Origin: Kitasatospora sp. NBC_01266
Lineage (GTDB): Bacteria > Actinomycetota > Actinomycetes > Streptomycetales > Streptomycetaceae
NCBI RefSeq assembly: GCF_036242395.1
Contig: NZ_CP108459.1
Coordinates: forward strand, 1 to 64,000
Length of the DNA stretch: 64,000 nt
Direction: 5' to 3'
Numbering within the stretch: the stretch's first letter is position 1; each line of letters opens with the position of its first letter. Under the pieces are notes generated by a model. It saw only the letters and a program-made list of their open reading frames with translations. It had not been told where the DNA came from and made no database searches. Position numbers and translations under genes: made by a program. Below, piece after piece: positions 33,296-42,295 of this stretch.

Positions 33296-34092
33296 GCCGC
33301 CGGCACCGCGGTCGCCAGGCGCACGCCGGCCTCGATCGCAGCGGCCAGCGCCGGCAGGTCGTCCTGGTAGTAGAAGTGATCGCCGGGGAAGATCCGCAGC
33401 CCCAGGAACCGATCGCAGCGCTGCGCCCAGCGGGCCAGCTCCGGACGGCCCGTGACCTGGTCCCGGGCCCCGCCGAACACGGAGACCGGCACCGGCAGCG
33501 GCTCGGTGACCGGCGCGGGCCGCCAGTTCGCCAGCAGCTGCAGATCGGCGCGGATGATCGGCGTGAAGAGCCGCCACAGCCGGGGCTCGGCCAGCAGCTG
33601 CGGGGGAGTGCCGCCCAGGCGGGTGATCCGGTCCAGCAGTTCGGCGTCCGACAGGCCGCCCGGCGACACCGGGACCGGCGGGCCGTCCGGGCCCGGTGCT
33701 CCGCAGGCCGAGATGCCCAGCCAGACCGGCGCGGTGCGGCCCGCCGCGACGAGCCGGCGGGTGAGCTCGTAGGCGACCAGGGCGCCCATGCTGTGGCCGA
33801 AGAACGCGAACGGGACTGCGGAGCCGTCCAGTTCGGGTCCCAGCCGGTCGAGGAAGTGACCGACCAGGGCGTCGCCGTCGGTGATGAGCGGATCCCGCAG
33901 CCGGGCGCCGTGGCCGGGCGCGTCCAGGGCCGTCACCCGCCAGTGCGGCGGCAGGTGCCCGCGCCAATCCTGGAAGGCCGGGCCGGAGCCGCCCGCGTGC
34001 GGGAACAGGAAGAGCCGCAGGCCACCGGACGGCACGGAGGTGAGCGGTTCCAGCAGCGGTTCCGACAGCGGTTCCAGTAGCGGTTCCAACAT
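33289..34092 (-). CDS. Type II thioesterase (first)
   Basis: A 267-residue alpha/beta hydrolase with LFPHAGGSG, catalytic Ser in GHSMGA, Asp in the DQVTG region and His in GDHFYYQ. Type II thioesterases remove wrong acyl groups from carrier proteins. The N-terminus (MLEPLLEPLSEPLLEPL) comes from three 18-base repeats and is unlike other family members. It is convergent with the PPTase gene, overlapping by seven bases. Confidence 0.9.
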   Translation of the reverse strand: MLEPLLEPLSEPLLEPLTSVPSGGLRLFLFPHAGGSGPAFQDWRGHLPPHWRVTALDAPGHGARLRDPLITDGDALVGHFLDRLGPELDGSAVPFAFFGHSMGALVAYELTRRLVAAGRTAPVWLGISACGAPGPDGPPVPVSPGGLSDAELLDRITRLGGTPPQLLAEPRLWRLFTPIIRADLQLLANWRPAPVTEPLPVPVSVFGGARDQVTGRPELARWAQRCDRFLGLRIFPGDHFYYQDDLPALAAAIEAGVRLATAVPAAQ

Positions 34093-34267
34093 GGCTCCAG
34101 GTGGTCTTGAGTGATCAACAGGCCGAATCGGCAGCCGACTTCGAGTTCCGCTGGAGGACAGCTACACAAAACCGGGTGCGGGGGACGGGCGCGGCTAGGG
34201 TGCGTGACGGCCGACTACATCAGGCCATCGAAAGACTGCAAGGGCTCGACGAGGTGCGGAGGACACC

Positions 34268-35089
34268 GTGAAGATTCAGGTTCTGGGTCCGTTGAGTGCC
34301 GAGGTCAACGGGGGATCGATCGTTCCGACGGCCGGCAAGCAGCGGCAGATTCTGGCGTTGCTGGCGCTCTATCCGGGGCGGGTCATGCCGCTGCGCACCC
34401 TCATGGAGGAGCTCTGGGGGACGGAGTCCCCGCCGAGCGCCCTCACCACACTCCAGACGTACATCATGCAGCTGCGCAGGAGACTCGGCACGGCGATCGG
34501 ACCGGGCTCCCCGGCCGGCGCCAAGGACATTCTGGTCACCCGGCACGGTGGCTACCTGCTGCAGATCGACGACGACTGCGTCGACGTGCACCAGTACGAG
34601 CGGCTGGCCCGGGAGGGCCAGACCGCCTTCGAGGCGGGCGACAACGGGGTGTCCGCCGCCCGCTTCCGCGCCGCGCTCGACCTGTGGAGCGGCGCACCGC
34701 TGGTGGACGTGCGGGTCGGGCCGGTGCTCGACATCGAGGTCATGCGGCTGCAGCAGAGCCGCCTGGTCACCGTGGAGCGGCGGCTGGACGCCGACCTGCG
34801 CCTGGGCCGGCACGCGGAACTCATCGCCGAGCTGACCGACCTGACCGCGCGCCACCCCCATCACGAGGGGCTGCACTCGCAGGTCATGCTGGCGCTGTAC
34901 CGCTCGGGCCGGCAGGCCTCCGCCCTGGAGGCCTACCGCAGGCTGCGGATGCGGCTGATCGACGACCTCGGTGTCGAACCCTCGCAGCAGCTCCAGCGGA
35001 TGCACCAGGCGATCCTCTCGGTCGACCCCCAGCTGGACGTCCTGGCGGGGCCGCGCCACACCTCGACCTTCGATCTCTTCGCGGCATAG
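34268..35089 (+). CDS. SARP-family pathway activator (second)
   Basis: A 273-residue SARP: winged helix (VLGPLSAEVNG, KQRQILALLALYPGRVMP, LMEELWGTESPPSALTTLQTYIMQLR) and activation domain (DLRLGRHAELIAELTDLTARH, LYRSGRQASALEAYRRL). GTG start with RBS GGAGGACACC. It is paralogous to the SARP at 20304 over its full length. No ARE was found upstream, so it is probably controlled by other regulators, such as the first SARP or the LAL protein. Confidence 0.93.
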   Translation: MKIQVLGPLSAEVNGGSIVPTAGKQRQILALLALYPGRVMPLRTLMEELWGTESPPSALTTLQTYIMQLRRRLGTAIGPGSPAGAKDILVTRHGGYLLQIDDDCVDVHQYERLAREGQTAFEAGDNGVSAARFRAALDLWSGAPLVDVRVGPVLDIEVMRLQQSRLVTVERRLDADLRLGRHAELIAELTDLTARHPHHEGLHSQVMLALYRSGRQASALEAYRRLRMRLIDDLGVEPSQQLQRMHQAILSVDPQLDVLAGPRHTSTFDLFAA

Positions 35090-35127
35090 CTTGGCCCCTG
35101 ACGGACCGGCAGGCTGAGGCGGCGGCC

Positions 35128-35379
35128 TCAGCTGCCGACTGCCTGCAGCCTCTCGATCGTCTGCCAGAGAACCGCCGGGGTGGCAAAGGTCTCGAGCGAC
35201 AGCGCCTCGTCCACGAAGCGGACGTCGAACGCGCCCTCCAGCGACCCGAGCAGCTCCACCGCACCGAGCGAGTCCAGACCGGAGTCGCGCAGATCGGTGT
35301 CGGCCTCGAGTGGCTCCTCGCCGTCGAGGAACGGCAGGTACTCGCGAAGCAGTTCCTCGAACTTCTGGTCCCACGCCAT
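35128..35379 (-). CDS. Free-standing acyl carrier protein (VinL-like)
   Basis: An 83-residue ACP with phosphopantetheine Ser in SGLDSLGAVELLG. ATG 35379 is preferred over a GTG 12 bases earlier. Because the window also encodes VinN-, VinO-, VinM- and VinK-like enzymes, this ACP is the best candidate for carrying the 3-methylaspartyl starter, as VinL does in vicenistatin synthesis. That link is inferred from gene content, not from position: the cassette is 14 kb away. Confidence 0.85.
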   Translation of the reverse strand: MAWDQKFEELLREYLPFLDGEEPLEADTDLRDSGLDSLGAVELLGSLEGAFDVRFVDEALSLETFATPAVLWQTIERLQAVGS

Positions 35380-35409
35380 GGTGACAATCACCTTTCGTCT
35401 TGTGCTGGT

Positions 35410-35452
35410 TGATCGGTTGTCGGTTGATCGATCGGTCGATCGGTCGATCGGT
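35410..35452. repeat. TCGATCGG direct repeats upstream of the ACP gene
   Basis: Three TCGATCGG units in tandem at about 35428-35451, preceded by two related TGATCGG/GTCGGTTGATCG units. The 8-base spacing differs from the 11-base period usual for SARP boxes, but the position upstream of the ACP start suggests a regulatory site. Confidence 0.5.
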
Positions 35453-35499
35453 TCTCAAGAGGACGAGCCGGTACCGGCCGGATCGGCCGGGGACCCGTT

Positions 35500-35555
35500 C
35501 CCCGCCCCTGGCCCTGCGACGGACTCAGCGTCCCGTCGCAGGGCCAGGGGCGGGG
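35500..35555. terminator. Strong hairpin terminator after the LAL regulator gene
   Basis: A perfect inverted repeat with 23-base arms (35500-35522 and 35533-35555) and a 10-base loop. It lies between the end of the minus-strand LAL gene and the start of the ACP gene, so it should end transcription of the regulator and insulate the ACP promoter. Confidence 0.8.
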
Positions 35556-35574
35556 CTGTCTGCCCGTGGCGCCG

Positions 35575-38193
35575 TCAGGTCATCGACCCGCCGCGCGCAC
35601 CGGCCAGTGCCAGGTCCATCGGAAGGTCGCCCCGGCCGTTGATCTGCAACTTCCGGTAGACCTTCGTCAGGTGCTGCTCGACCGTGCTCACCGTGAGGTA
35701 GAGCTTGGCCGAGATCTCACGGTTGGTCAGACCCTGCGCCGCCAGCGTGGCCACCCGCTGCTCGGAGCGGCTGAGCCGGCTCTCCGCCCGCTCGTCGCCC
35801 GGCTGGGAGGCCAGCTCCCCGCCCGGCTCGCGGAACGGGGCGTCGGGCAGGATCTCCTTGCACAGCGCCGCGGCGCCGCACTCCTTGGCCAGGCTCCACG
35901 CCGCCCGGCGGGTGCCCGTTCCCTTCAGCGGCGTGTTGCCCGCCGCCGGCGTGGTCCGGCCGAGGTCGGCCATCGCCCGGGCGGTCGCCAGCCGGTCGCC
36001 GGAGCGCTGCAGCTCGTCGACCGCCTGCTCCAGCAGCGAGACACGCTGCCGGGACGAGCCGACGGTCAGCGCCCGCTGGTGCAGGGACTGGCCGCGCACC
36101 CAGGCCCGGCGCGCGTCCGGCATGGCGAGCTGCTGCAGCACCAGGCGCTCGGCCTGCTGCGGCTTGCCCAGGCGCAGCAGCGCCTGCGCGGCGTCGCTGC
36201 GCCAGGGCAGGAAGGCGGGCCGGTCGATGCCCCGGCTCTGCATGATCCGGCCGATCGCCATGAAGTCGGCGAGCGCGGCCTGCGGCTGGTTGCCGGTCAG
36301 GTGGTGCAGTCCGCGGGCGCGCAGGAAGGCCAGGCCGTGCAGGCTGTCCAGCAGCCCGCGCGGCAGTGGTCGGTCGCACTGACGGGAGGATTCGGTGTAG
36401 TTGCCCATGGCGCTGTGGGCCTGGATGAGCACCGCTGTCGCCGCGTAGCGGAAGGTGCCCCCGCTGCGCTCGGGGACCGTCTCCAGCGCCCGGGTGGCGT
36501 ACGAGCAGGCGCCGGCCAGGTCGCCCAGGCGCAGCAGCGCCTGGGCGTGCAGCGTGGCGAAGACCGAGCCCCAGCCCGGCGCGCCGCACCGCCCGGCCTC
36601 CTCCAGCAGCTCCCGGCTCCAGGGCACGGCCCGCTTCGGGTGGTCGGAGAGGATCAGCGACTGCAGGGCCTGCACGATCGGCGTCAGGGTCGCGTCGGTC
36701 AGGGTGGCCGACAGCAGCAGGCGGTTGGCAGCGCCGGCGCTGGTGTCGAGCACGGTGTCCAGCGGTGAGGCGGTGTCCAGGGGGGCGGCGGCCTCGTCGT
36801 CCGCTCCGCCGTCGCGGTGGCGCAGCAGCTCCGAGGCCTCGGTCAGCTGCCCCTGGAGCAGCAGCAGCGGGGTGAGGGGCTGCACCCGCTCACCGTCGAA
36901 GCTGCCGGCGCGCAGCACGGCGAGCAGGCCGGTGAGCCGCCGCTCGGCCGCGGCCGGGTCGAAGCGCCAGGTGATCTGGGCCAGCCGGATCGCGATGACG
37001 TTGCGCTGCTGCTCGTCCGCGCACACCTGGTGGGCCAGTTCGAGCAGTTCCAGCGCCCGGCGCCCGTCGTCGGTCGCCAGGCAGGCCTCGGCGGCGTCGC
37101 CCAGCACCTCGGTTTCCGCGGCGGAGGCCGTCCAGTGGGCGTTGCCGCAGGCGGCGGCGGCCAGCAGGTGCTCGGCTGCCTCGGTCGCCGGGTAGCCCCG
37201 GCGCTGCAGCAGGAAGGCGGCGTGGCGGTGCAGTTCGAGCAGGCGGTCGGCGGAGAGCCCACCGAGCACCGCGTCCCGCAGCACCAGGTGCCGCAGCCGC
37301 CCGCCGGCGGTGATGCCCGCTGCCTCCAGCGCCGCCAGGCCCTGCCGGACGGCGGCCGGCGTGCTGCCCAGCAGCTCCGCGACGTGGTCCGGCGAGGCGG
37401 TGCTGTCCAGCAGCGCGACGGCCTGGGCGACCGCCGCCGTGGTCGGGCCCGCGCGGTGCAGGCAGGCCCGGACGGCCTGGGCGAACGGTCCGCCGGGCTC
37501 CAGCCGGGCGTCCGCGTCCCTGGTGTCGGACCGCTCGTCCAGCAGAGCGCGCAGCAGCAGCGGGTTGCCCCCGCTGGCCTCGGCCAGGAACGGGGCGTGG
37601 CCGTCCCGGCCGGCCGAGCGGGCGAGCGCGCCCACCTCCTCGGCCTGGAGCAGGCCGAGCCGGATCCGCCGGAACGCGGGCTGGCGCATCAGCTCGGTCG
37701 CGAAGGCGGGGTTGCCCGCCTCGTGGTGCGGTGTGCCGGCGGCGACCAGCAGGATGCGGGCCGAGCGGGCGTGGTGCGCGAGGTACTGGAGAAAGGCGAG
37801 GGACTCGTCATCGGTGTACTGGATGTCGTCGACGCACAGGACGACCGGGGCGTCCTCGCTCATCTCGCGCAACTCGGCGCAGAAGCTCTGCATCTCCTCG
37901 ATGCGCGGTGGCGCGGTGTCGGTCACGGTGATGCCGGGCATCGCGATCAGCCGGTCGCTGTTGACCAGCTGGCGCAGGACACCGAACGGGGTGCCGCGCT
38001 CGGTGGGGACGCCCACCGCGCACAGGACGACGGCGCCGGCGGTCACGGCCTGTTCGACGACCGCGTGGACGAGCGAGCTCTTGCCGCAGCCCGTGGGGCC
38101 CTCGATCAGGACGATGCCGCAGCGGCCTGCGGCGCAGTCCGTGAGGGCCTCGCCCAAGGTTCTGATCGCTGCTGTCCTGCCGACCAACGTCAT
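35575..38193 (-). CDS. LAL-type LuxR regulator with ATPase domain
   Basis: An 872-residue large ATP-binding LuxR regulator. Walker A is EGPTGCGKSSLVHAV near residue 30-40, Walker B VVLCVDDIQYTDDESL near residue 115, a long TPR-like middle, and a C-terminal LuxR HTH (SRSEQRVATLAAQGLTNREISAKLYLTVSTVEQHLTKVYRKLQ). Such proteins are pathway-specific activators in macrolide and macrolactam clusters. The ATG at 38193 has GGGG five bases upstream. Confidence 0.93.
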   Translation of the reverse strand: MTLVGRTAAIRTLGEALTDCAAGRCGIVLIEGPTGCGKSSLVHAVVEQAVTAGAVVLCAVGVPTERGTPFGVLRQLVNSDRLIAMPGITVTDTAPPRIEEMQSFCAELREMSEDAPVVLCVDDIQYTDDESLAFLQYLAHHARSARILLVAAGTPHHEAGNPAFATELMRQPAFRRIRLGLLQAEEVGALARSAGRDGHAPFLAEASGGNPLLLRALLDERSDTRDADARLEPGGPFAQAVRACLHRAGPTTAAVAQAVALLDSTASPDHVAELLGSTPAAVRQGLAALEAAGITAGGRLRHLVLRDAVLGGLSADRLLELHRHAAFLLQRRGYPATEAAEHLLAAAACGNAHWTASAAETEVLGDAAEACLATDDGRRALELLELAHQVCADEQQRNVIAIRLAQITWRFDPAAAERRLTGLLAVLRAGSFDGERVQPLTPLLLLQGQLTEASELLRHRDGGADDEAAAPLDTASPLDTVLDTSAGAANRLLLSATLTDATLTPIVQALQSLILSDHPKRAVPWSRELLEEAGRCGAPGWGSVFATLHAQALLRLGDLAGACSYATRALETVPERSGGTFRYAATAVLIQAHSAMGNYTESSRQCDRPLPRGLLDSLHGLAFLRARGLHHLTGNQPQAALADFMAIGRIMQSRGIDRPAFLPWRSDAAQALLRLGKPQQAERLVLQQLAMPDARRAWVRGQSLHQRALTVGSSRQRVSLLEQAVDELQRSGDRLATARAMADLGRTTPAAGNTPLKGTGTRRAAWSLAKECGAAALCKEILPDAPFREPGGELASQPGDERAESRLSRSEQRVATLAAQGLTNREISAKLYLTVSTVEQHLTKVYRKLQINGRGDLPMDLALAGARGGSMT

Positions 38194-38362
38194 AGTCACC
38201 CCGTCCCAGTTGGTCCACCCCTAAACCTCGACCAGCCTGGGTACGACGCCTACAGCGGCGATCGAGTCCTGACGGAGCAGGGGCTGTGTGGGCCATGACT
38301 CGCGGGGGATCGCGGGGATCGCGGGGTTTGCCGGGCGCGGGGTCTGCCGGCGCGGACGGTGC

Positions 38363-38662
38363 TCAGGGAGCGGACGGCTCGGCGGGGACGGACGGCTCGG
38401 AGCGCACCAGACCCGCGTCGCGCAGCTCCTCGACCCAGATCTCCAGATCCGCGCGGGTGTTCACCAGCTCGGTCTCCCAGACGGCCGCCAGCGTACGGGC
38501 CGCCGCGTCCAGGTCTCCGTCGTGCTGGCGCAGGGCGATCCAGATGGCCGTGCCCACCGGGCCCCACTGGAAACAGCTGGACGGCAGCGTCTCCGTCACC
38601 ACATTCAGCCGCCCGTTCATATCGACGCTGACGCTCAGGCCGGGCACCGGTAGAACCCGCAC
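38363..38662 (-). CDS. PqqD-like peptide-binding protein
   Basis: A 99-residue protein of the PqqD/RRE fold: an N-terminal beta region (VLPVPGLSVSVDMNGRLNVV), FQWGPVGTAIWIALRQHDGDLDAAARTLAAVWE and a C-terminal helix DLEIWVEELRDAGLV. PqqD-like proteins bind precursor peptides for modification. No radical SAM enzyme, cyclase or obvious RiPP precursor is encoded next to it. GTG 38662 has RBS GGAGG at five bases. It lies 169 bases upstream of the LAL gene on the same strand, though transcribed earlier. Confidence 0.75.
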   Translation of the reverse strand: MRVLPVPGLSVSVDMNGRLNVVTETLPSSCFQWGPVGTAIWIALRQHDGDLDAAARTLAAVWETELVNTRADLEIWVEELRDAGLVRSEPSVPAEPSAP

Positions 38663-39216
38663 ATTCACCTCCAGCCCGCGCGTTGCCGACGGCTCTCATC
38701 GTCAACGGTTTTGCCCATGGCGAGAGGCGCCGGAAAACAATTGACATCGGAACGATATGGCGTCGGGCACGAAGAATCCATCGCGGTCCCCGCGGTCAGG
38801 GGTGCCAGGCTGCGGGGCCCCCTACCGCAGGCCGCGCGGTAGGGGGGTACCGCACGTTTCATCCCCGTAACGCCGGTCCGGCGGGCCGCCCGGGAGAATT
38901 CCATCGAATAAATTTCCGAAAGGCTGGCAGATTCATCGAATTTCCGGCGCGGTGGCCGAGAAAAGCGCTCCGCCGCGCGGCATTGCGTGGTTCTCCGGCC
39001 AACCTGCCAGCGGGTGGCCGAATCGCACCGGTGACGGACCGTGGCGCACCGGCGGGGCAGGCGGGGCGAGCGAGCGGGGCGGGGCAGGCAGGGTAGGCGG
39101 GTCGGTCGGGGTGCGGGTCGGTCGAGGGTCGAGGACCGGTCGCGGGTCGCTGGAAAAAGCCCGGGCGGACCCGGCGGCGGTTCTACGGTGACCGTGCCGA
39201 GCGTGAGGAGGCAGCC
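38663..39216. other. Intergenic region between pqqD-like and LuxR genes
   Basis: No gene is supported in these 554 bases. They separate divergent genes and must hold both promoters. The stretch 38730-38780 and 38900-38945 is richer in A and T than its surroundings (GGAAAACAATTGACATCGG, AATAAATTTCCG), as expected for promoters, but no clear pair of boxes was identified. Confidence 0.4.
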
Positions 39217-39924
39217 ATGGACGAGAGGTACGCGACCCTGCACGTGCTGCCCCAGGCGGCCGGACCGGTCGTGCCCCAGGACGCGGACCCGCGGACCGCC
39301 GACCGGGAGAACCCGGTCCGCGTCCATGTGGTGGGCGCCGATCCGCTGGCCCGCCTCGGCCTGATCACCCTGCTGGACGGCTGCCCCGGTATCCGCGTCA
39401 CCGGCGAGAGCGCACCCGGACCGCGCGTCACCGTCGCGCTGCGCACGCAGCGCCCGCATGTCCTGGTGGTCCACGGCCTGCTGCCGGCGGACCAGCGCGC
39501 CCACCTCGTCCAGGCCGCGGGCGAGGGCGTCGGCGTGCTCACCATGGGGGGACCCGAGCCCGTCGACGGCTCGGCCGGGCCGGACGGGCACCTGCCCGGG
39601 ACCGCGACCGCCGGACAGCTGGCCGCCGGCGTCATCCTCGCGGCCGCCGGCTACACCCTGGTCACCGCGGCGGCGGCGCGGCACCGGGCGCGGCCCGCCC
39701 CGCGGGTCTCCCAGGTCGGCACCGAGGAGCTGACCGAGCGCGAGTGCGAGGTGCTGGAGCTGCTCGCCCACGGCCTGTCCAACGGCGAGATCGCCGAGCG
39801 GCTCACCCTCTCCGAACACACCGTCAAGACGCATGTGCAGAACACGCTGCACAAGCTGCGCCTGCGCAATCGCGTCCACGCGGCCATCTACGCCTTCGAG
39901 GCGGGACTGCGCCGGCCCTGCTGA
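39217..39924 (+). CDS. LuxR/NarL-type regulator with degenerate receiver
   Basis: A 235-residue protein with a receiver-like N-terminal domain (VRVHVVGADPLARLGLITLL) in which the usual phosphorylated Asp (LLLDL type) is replaced by VLVVHGLLPAD, so phosphorylation is unlikely. The C-terminal HTH is well conserved (LTERECEVLELLAHGLSNGEIAERLTLSEHTVKTHVQNTLHKL). RBS GTGAGGAGGCAGCC. It may act as an orphan, ligand-controlled regulator. Confidence 0.85.
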   Translation: MDERYATLHVLPQAAGPVVPQDADPRTADRENPVRVHVVGADPLARLGLITLLDGCPGIRVTGESAPGPRVTVALRTQRPHVLVVHGLLPADQRAHLVQAAGEGVGVLTMGGPEPVDGSAGPDGHLPGTATAGQLAAGVILAAAGYTLVTAAAARHRARPAPRVSQVGTEELTERECEVLELLAHGLSNGEIAERLTLSEHTVKTHVQNTLHKLRLRNRVHAAIYAFEAGLRRPC

Positions 39925-40254
39925 GCCCTGGACGGCTGAGCTCTGGACGCCGTGCCGCGCGGTGTGCGGGCGGCGCTCGCTGCCCTGGCCCGGTCGCGGG
40001 CGGGTCTTCGGCCAGCCGATGTCGTCCTCGCCCCGGGTCCGCTGCGTCGGCCCTGGTCGGCCGCCACCGCCCGGGTGGGCAGCACGGCGGGCAGGAACCG
40101 AGTGCTTCATGGACCACTCCCGGGCGTGGGCGGGACAGCGCGCGGGCGCTACCGGATTGGTTGTGCTCGAGATACTGGCCGGATTCACTCAAAGTCCACT
40201 GGAGGATCGCCGGAGCGGCCGCTGAGCCCCATGTCAGACGGTGCGGACCGACTC
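39925..40254. other. Intergenic stretch upstream of the XRE-TPR gene
   Basis: No reading frame here has a convincing start or product. Together with the operator at 40255 it forms the 459-base leader of the XRE-TPR gene. Nothing else recognisable was seen. Confidence 0.4.
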
Positions 40255-40270
40255 TGGCAAACGTTTGCCA
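40255..40270. promoter_or_regulatory. TGGCAA-N4-TTGCCA operator upstream of the XRE-TPR gene
   Basis: TGGCAAACGTTTGCCA is a perfect 16-bp palindrome 114 bases before the XRE-TPR start. The same half-sites with the same four-base spacer occur upstream of the repeat-peptide gene (42296-42315) and, imperfectly, before the aminotransferase-fold gene (42617-42655). Confidence 0.75.
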
Positions 40271-40383
40271 AGCTGTTGCCGAGCGCCCTACGCTCGACGC
40301 GGCCCCGGTGGCCGGACCGATGCGCTCGCGGCGTTCTGCCCGTGCGTCAACACCGCCCGTGCGTCTACCCAGGGAATGGTCAC

Positions 40384-41610
40384 ATGCTTCAACAGCCCGC
40401 GTTCGGCCGCTGCTTGAGGAAACTGCGCATGGACCGCGGGCTGTCCCAGAGCGCGCTGGCCGGCGACGGGATGTCCACGGGGTACCTCTCCCGCCTGGAG
40501 TCGGGAGCCCGCCAGCCGACCACCCGCGCCGTCTCCTACCTCGCCGACCGGCTCGGGCTGGAGCCGACCGACTTCGAGGAGCCCGCAGGCGGCTCCTCGC
40601 TGGCCCACGCCCTGTCCCTGGTCGCCTCGTCCGGGGCGGACAGCACCATCGAGACCCTGCGCGAGGCCCTGGCCGGCGAGGACGACGCGGCACCGGCGCT
40701 GCGATGGCAGGCGCTGTGGCTGCTGGCCCGGCACCGCCGGGTCCAGGGTGACCACCGGGGCGAACGGGAGTACCTGACCGGCCTGGTGCGACTCGGCGAC
40801 GAGGTGGGCGTGCCCGAGTTGCGGGTCCGCGGCCTGACCCGGCTCGCCCGCTGCCTGCGCTCGCTGGGCGAGATCCCCGCGGCCATCGACGCCGCGGTCG
40901 CCGCCGACCGGCTCGCCCGGACCGACGCGCTGAGCGCGGAGGACCGGGCCGCCGCCCTGCTGGCCCTGGTGTCGGTGGAGGCCGAGGCCAGCCGGCTGCC
41001 CGAATCCCGGGCGCACGCCGACGAGTTGGTCGCCCTGCTGGCCGGCCGGGCGGACGCGCTGTGGGCGGAGGCGATGTGGACCGCGGCTGCCGTGCGGGTG
41101 CGGCAGGGCGACTACGCCGGCGCGCAGGACTGCCTGGAGCAGGCGCTGGAGAAGTTCAGCAGCAACGACGACCTGGTGCTCTGGCTGCGGCTGCGGCTCG
41201 CCGCGGGCCGGCTGCACCTGACGAAGGTCCCGGCCCAGCCGGAGGCCGCCGAGCGGTGCATCCTGGCCGCCGAGTCGGCGCTCGTCCTGGTCGGCACGCC
41301 CGGCCTGCGCCAGGAGCTGACCGCGCTCAAGGCCGACCTCGCGTTCCTCACCCGGCGCTATGACGACGCCCGCGCGCTGCTCGGCGAACTCGCCCTGGAG
41401 GAGCCGCGGATGACCTACCGGGACTGGGTGCGGCTGGACATCATGCGCCACCAGCTGCGGATCCTGTCCGGTGATGACACCGGAGTCCAGGGACTGCGCG
41501 CGCTGGCGGAGCAGGCGCAGGCGGACGCCAACATCGATCTGGCGGCGGAGATCTGGCGCATCCTCGCGGAGTCCCTCGCGCAGTTGCAGCGTGGCGCGGC
41601 CACGGCCTGA
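40384..41610 (+). CDS. XRE-family regulator with TPR domain (RRNPP-like layout)
   Basis: A 408-residue protein. Residues 1-65 are an XRE HTH (FGRCLRKLRMDRGLSQSALAGDGMSTGYLSRLESGARQPTTRAV); the rest is a chain of TPR-like helical hairpins (for example YAGAQDCLEQALEKF and AEQAQADANIDLAAEIWRILAESLAQ). HTH plus TPR is the layout of RRNPP peptide-pheromone receptors and also of other Streptomyces regulators. The next gene, convergent, encodes a secreted repeat peptide, and both share an operator. Peptide sensing is therefore plausible but not shown. Confidence 0.85.
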   Translation: MLQQPAFGRCLRKLRMDRGLSQSALAGDGMSTGYLSRLESGARQPTTRAVSYLADRLGLEPTDFEEPAGGSSLAHALSLVASSGADSTIETLREALAGEDDAAPALRWQALWLLARHRRVQGDHRGEREYLTGLVRLGDEVGVPELRVRGLTRLARCLRSLGEIPAAIDAAVAADRLARTDALSAEDRAAALLALVSVEAEASRLPESRAHADELVALLAGRADALWAEAMWTAAAVRVRQGDYAGAQDCLEQALEKFSSNDDLVLWLRLRLAAGRLHLTKVPAQPEAAERCILAAESALVLVGTPGLRQELTALKADLAFLTRRYDDARALLGELALEEPRMTYRDWVRLDIMRHQLRILSGDDTGVQGLRALAEQAQADANIDLAAEIWRILAESLAQLQRGAATA

Positions 41611-41872
41611 CGGCCTGGCGGATCCGACGTCGTGGGCGTCGTAATTGATTCCGGCTGCCTGGTTGGCGGTCCACGACTGGTGCGCGAGGTGAGCGCCGCG
41701 TGTCTCAGGCGCTGATCGGTGCGCCTGTCACGCGGTGGCGTCGCTGTGCGGCCTATGCCCGTGCGGCCTATGCCCGTGCGGCCTGTCGACCGTCGGCCGT
41801 GCTCCCGGAGCTCCGGTGCGGCGCTGTTCCTGACGGGTGCGGCTCGATGCGCTGAGCACTGCCGGGGCGCCA
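41611..41872. repeat. Convergent intergenic region with GTGCGGCCTATGCCC repeat
   Basis: Between the XRE-TPR gene and the repeat-peptide gene the unit GTGCGGCCTATGCCC occurs twice in tandem (about 41746-41775), with a third, changed copy after it. No gene is supported. The region must contain the ends of both convergent transcripts, but no strong hairpin was found. Confidence 0.45.
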
Positions 41873-42262
41873 TCAGACGGAGACCGAAGCGGCGGAGACG
41901 GCGGCCGGCCAGCCGATGCCGTTGCCGTTCGGGGTCACGGAGGCGGCGGGCCAGCCGATGTCGCTGGGGGAGACGGCGGCGGCCGGAGTCACCGAAGCAG
42001 CGGGCCAGCCGATGTCGTTGGGCGTCGCGGTGGTGAGCGAAGCGGCGGAGACGGCGGCCGGCCACCCGATGCCGTTGCCGTTCGGGGTGACCGAGGCGGC
42101 CGGCCAGCCGATGTCACTGGGAGAGGCCGCGGCGGCGGCCGGAGTCACCGAAGCAGCGGGCCAGCCGATGTTGCCGGCGGCCGCGTTGCCGACGCCGCTG
42201 CTGGTGAGCACCGCGACGGTGAGGGCGGCGGTGGCGACGGCGAACCGGGCGATGCTCTTCAT
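41873..42262 (-). CDS. Secreted repeat-peptide precursor (six IGWPAA units)
   Basis: A 129-residue protein. Residues 1-28 are a Sec signal peptide (MKSIARFAVATAALTVAVLT... with GNAAA before the likely cut). The rest is six IGWPAA units: four continue SVTP, two continue VSAAS. Spacers are AAAAASPSD, NGNG, LTTATPND, AAAVSPSD and NGNG, so the last three units duplicate the first three. RBS AGAGGAGCC. Each unit begins after N, D or G. It has no Cys and no membrane anchor. Best guess: a multi-copy pheromone precursor read by the adjacent XRE-TPR regulator; a structural secreted protein is the alternative. Confidence 0.8.
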   Translation of the reverse strand: MKSIARFAVATAALTVAVLTSSGVGNAAAGNIGWPAASVTPAAAAASPSDIGWPAASVTPNGNGIGWPAAVSAASLTTATPNDIGWPAASVTPAAAVSPSDIGWPAASVTPNGNGIGWPAAVSAASVSV

Positions 42263-42295
42263 GGCTGGCTCCTCTGTGACAATTTGTGCTGCCCG

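Noticed and set aside
38363..38662. RiPP cluster on the basis of the PqqD-like gene
   Set aside because: No maturase and no adjacent precursor with a leader peptide.
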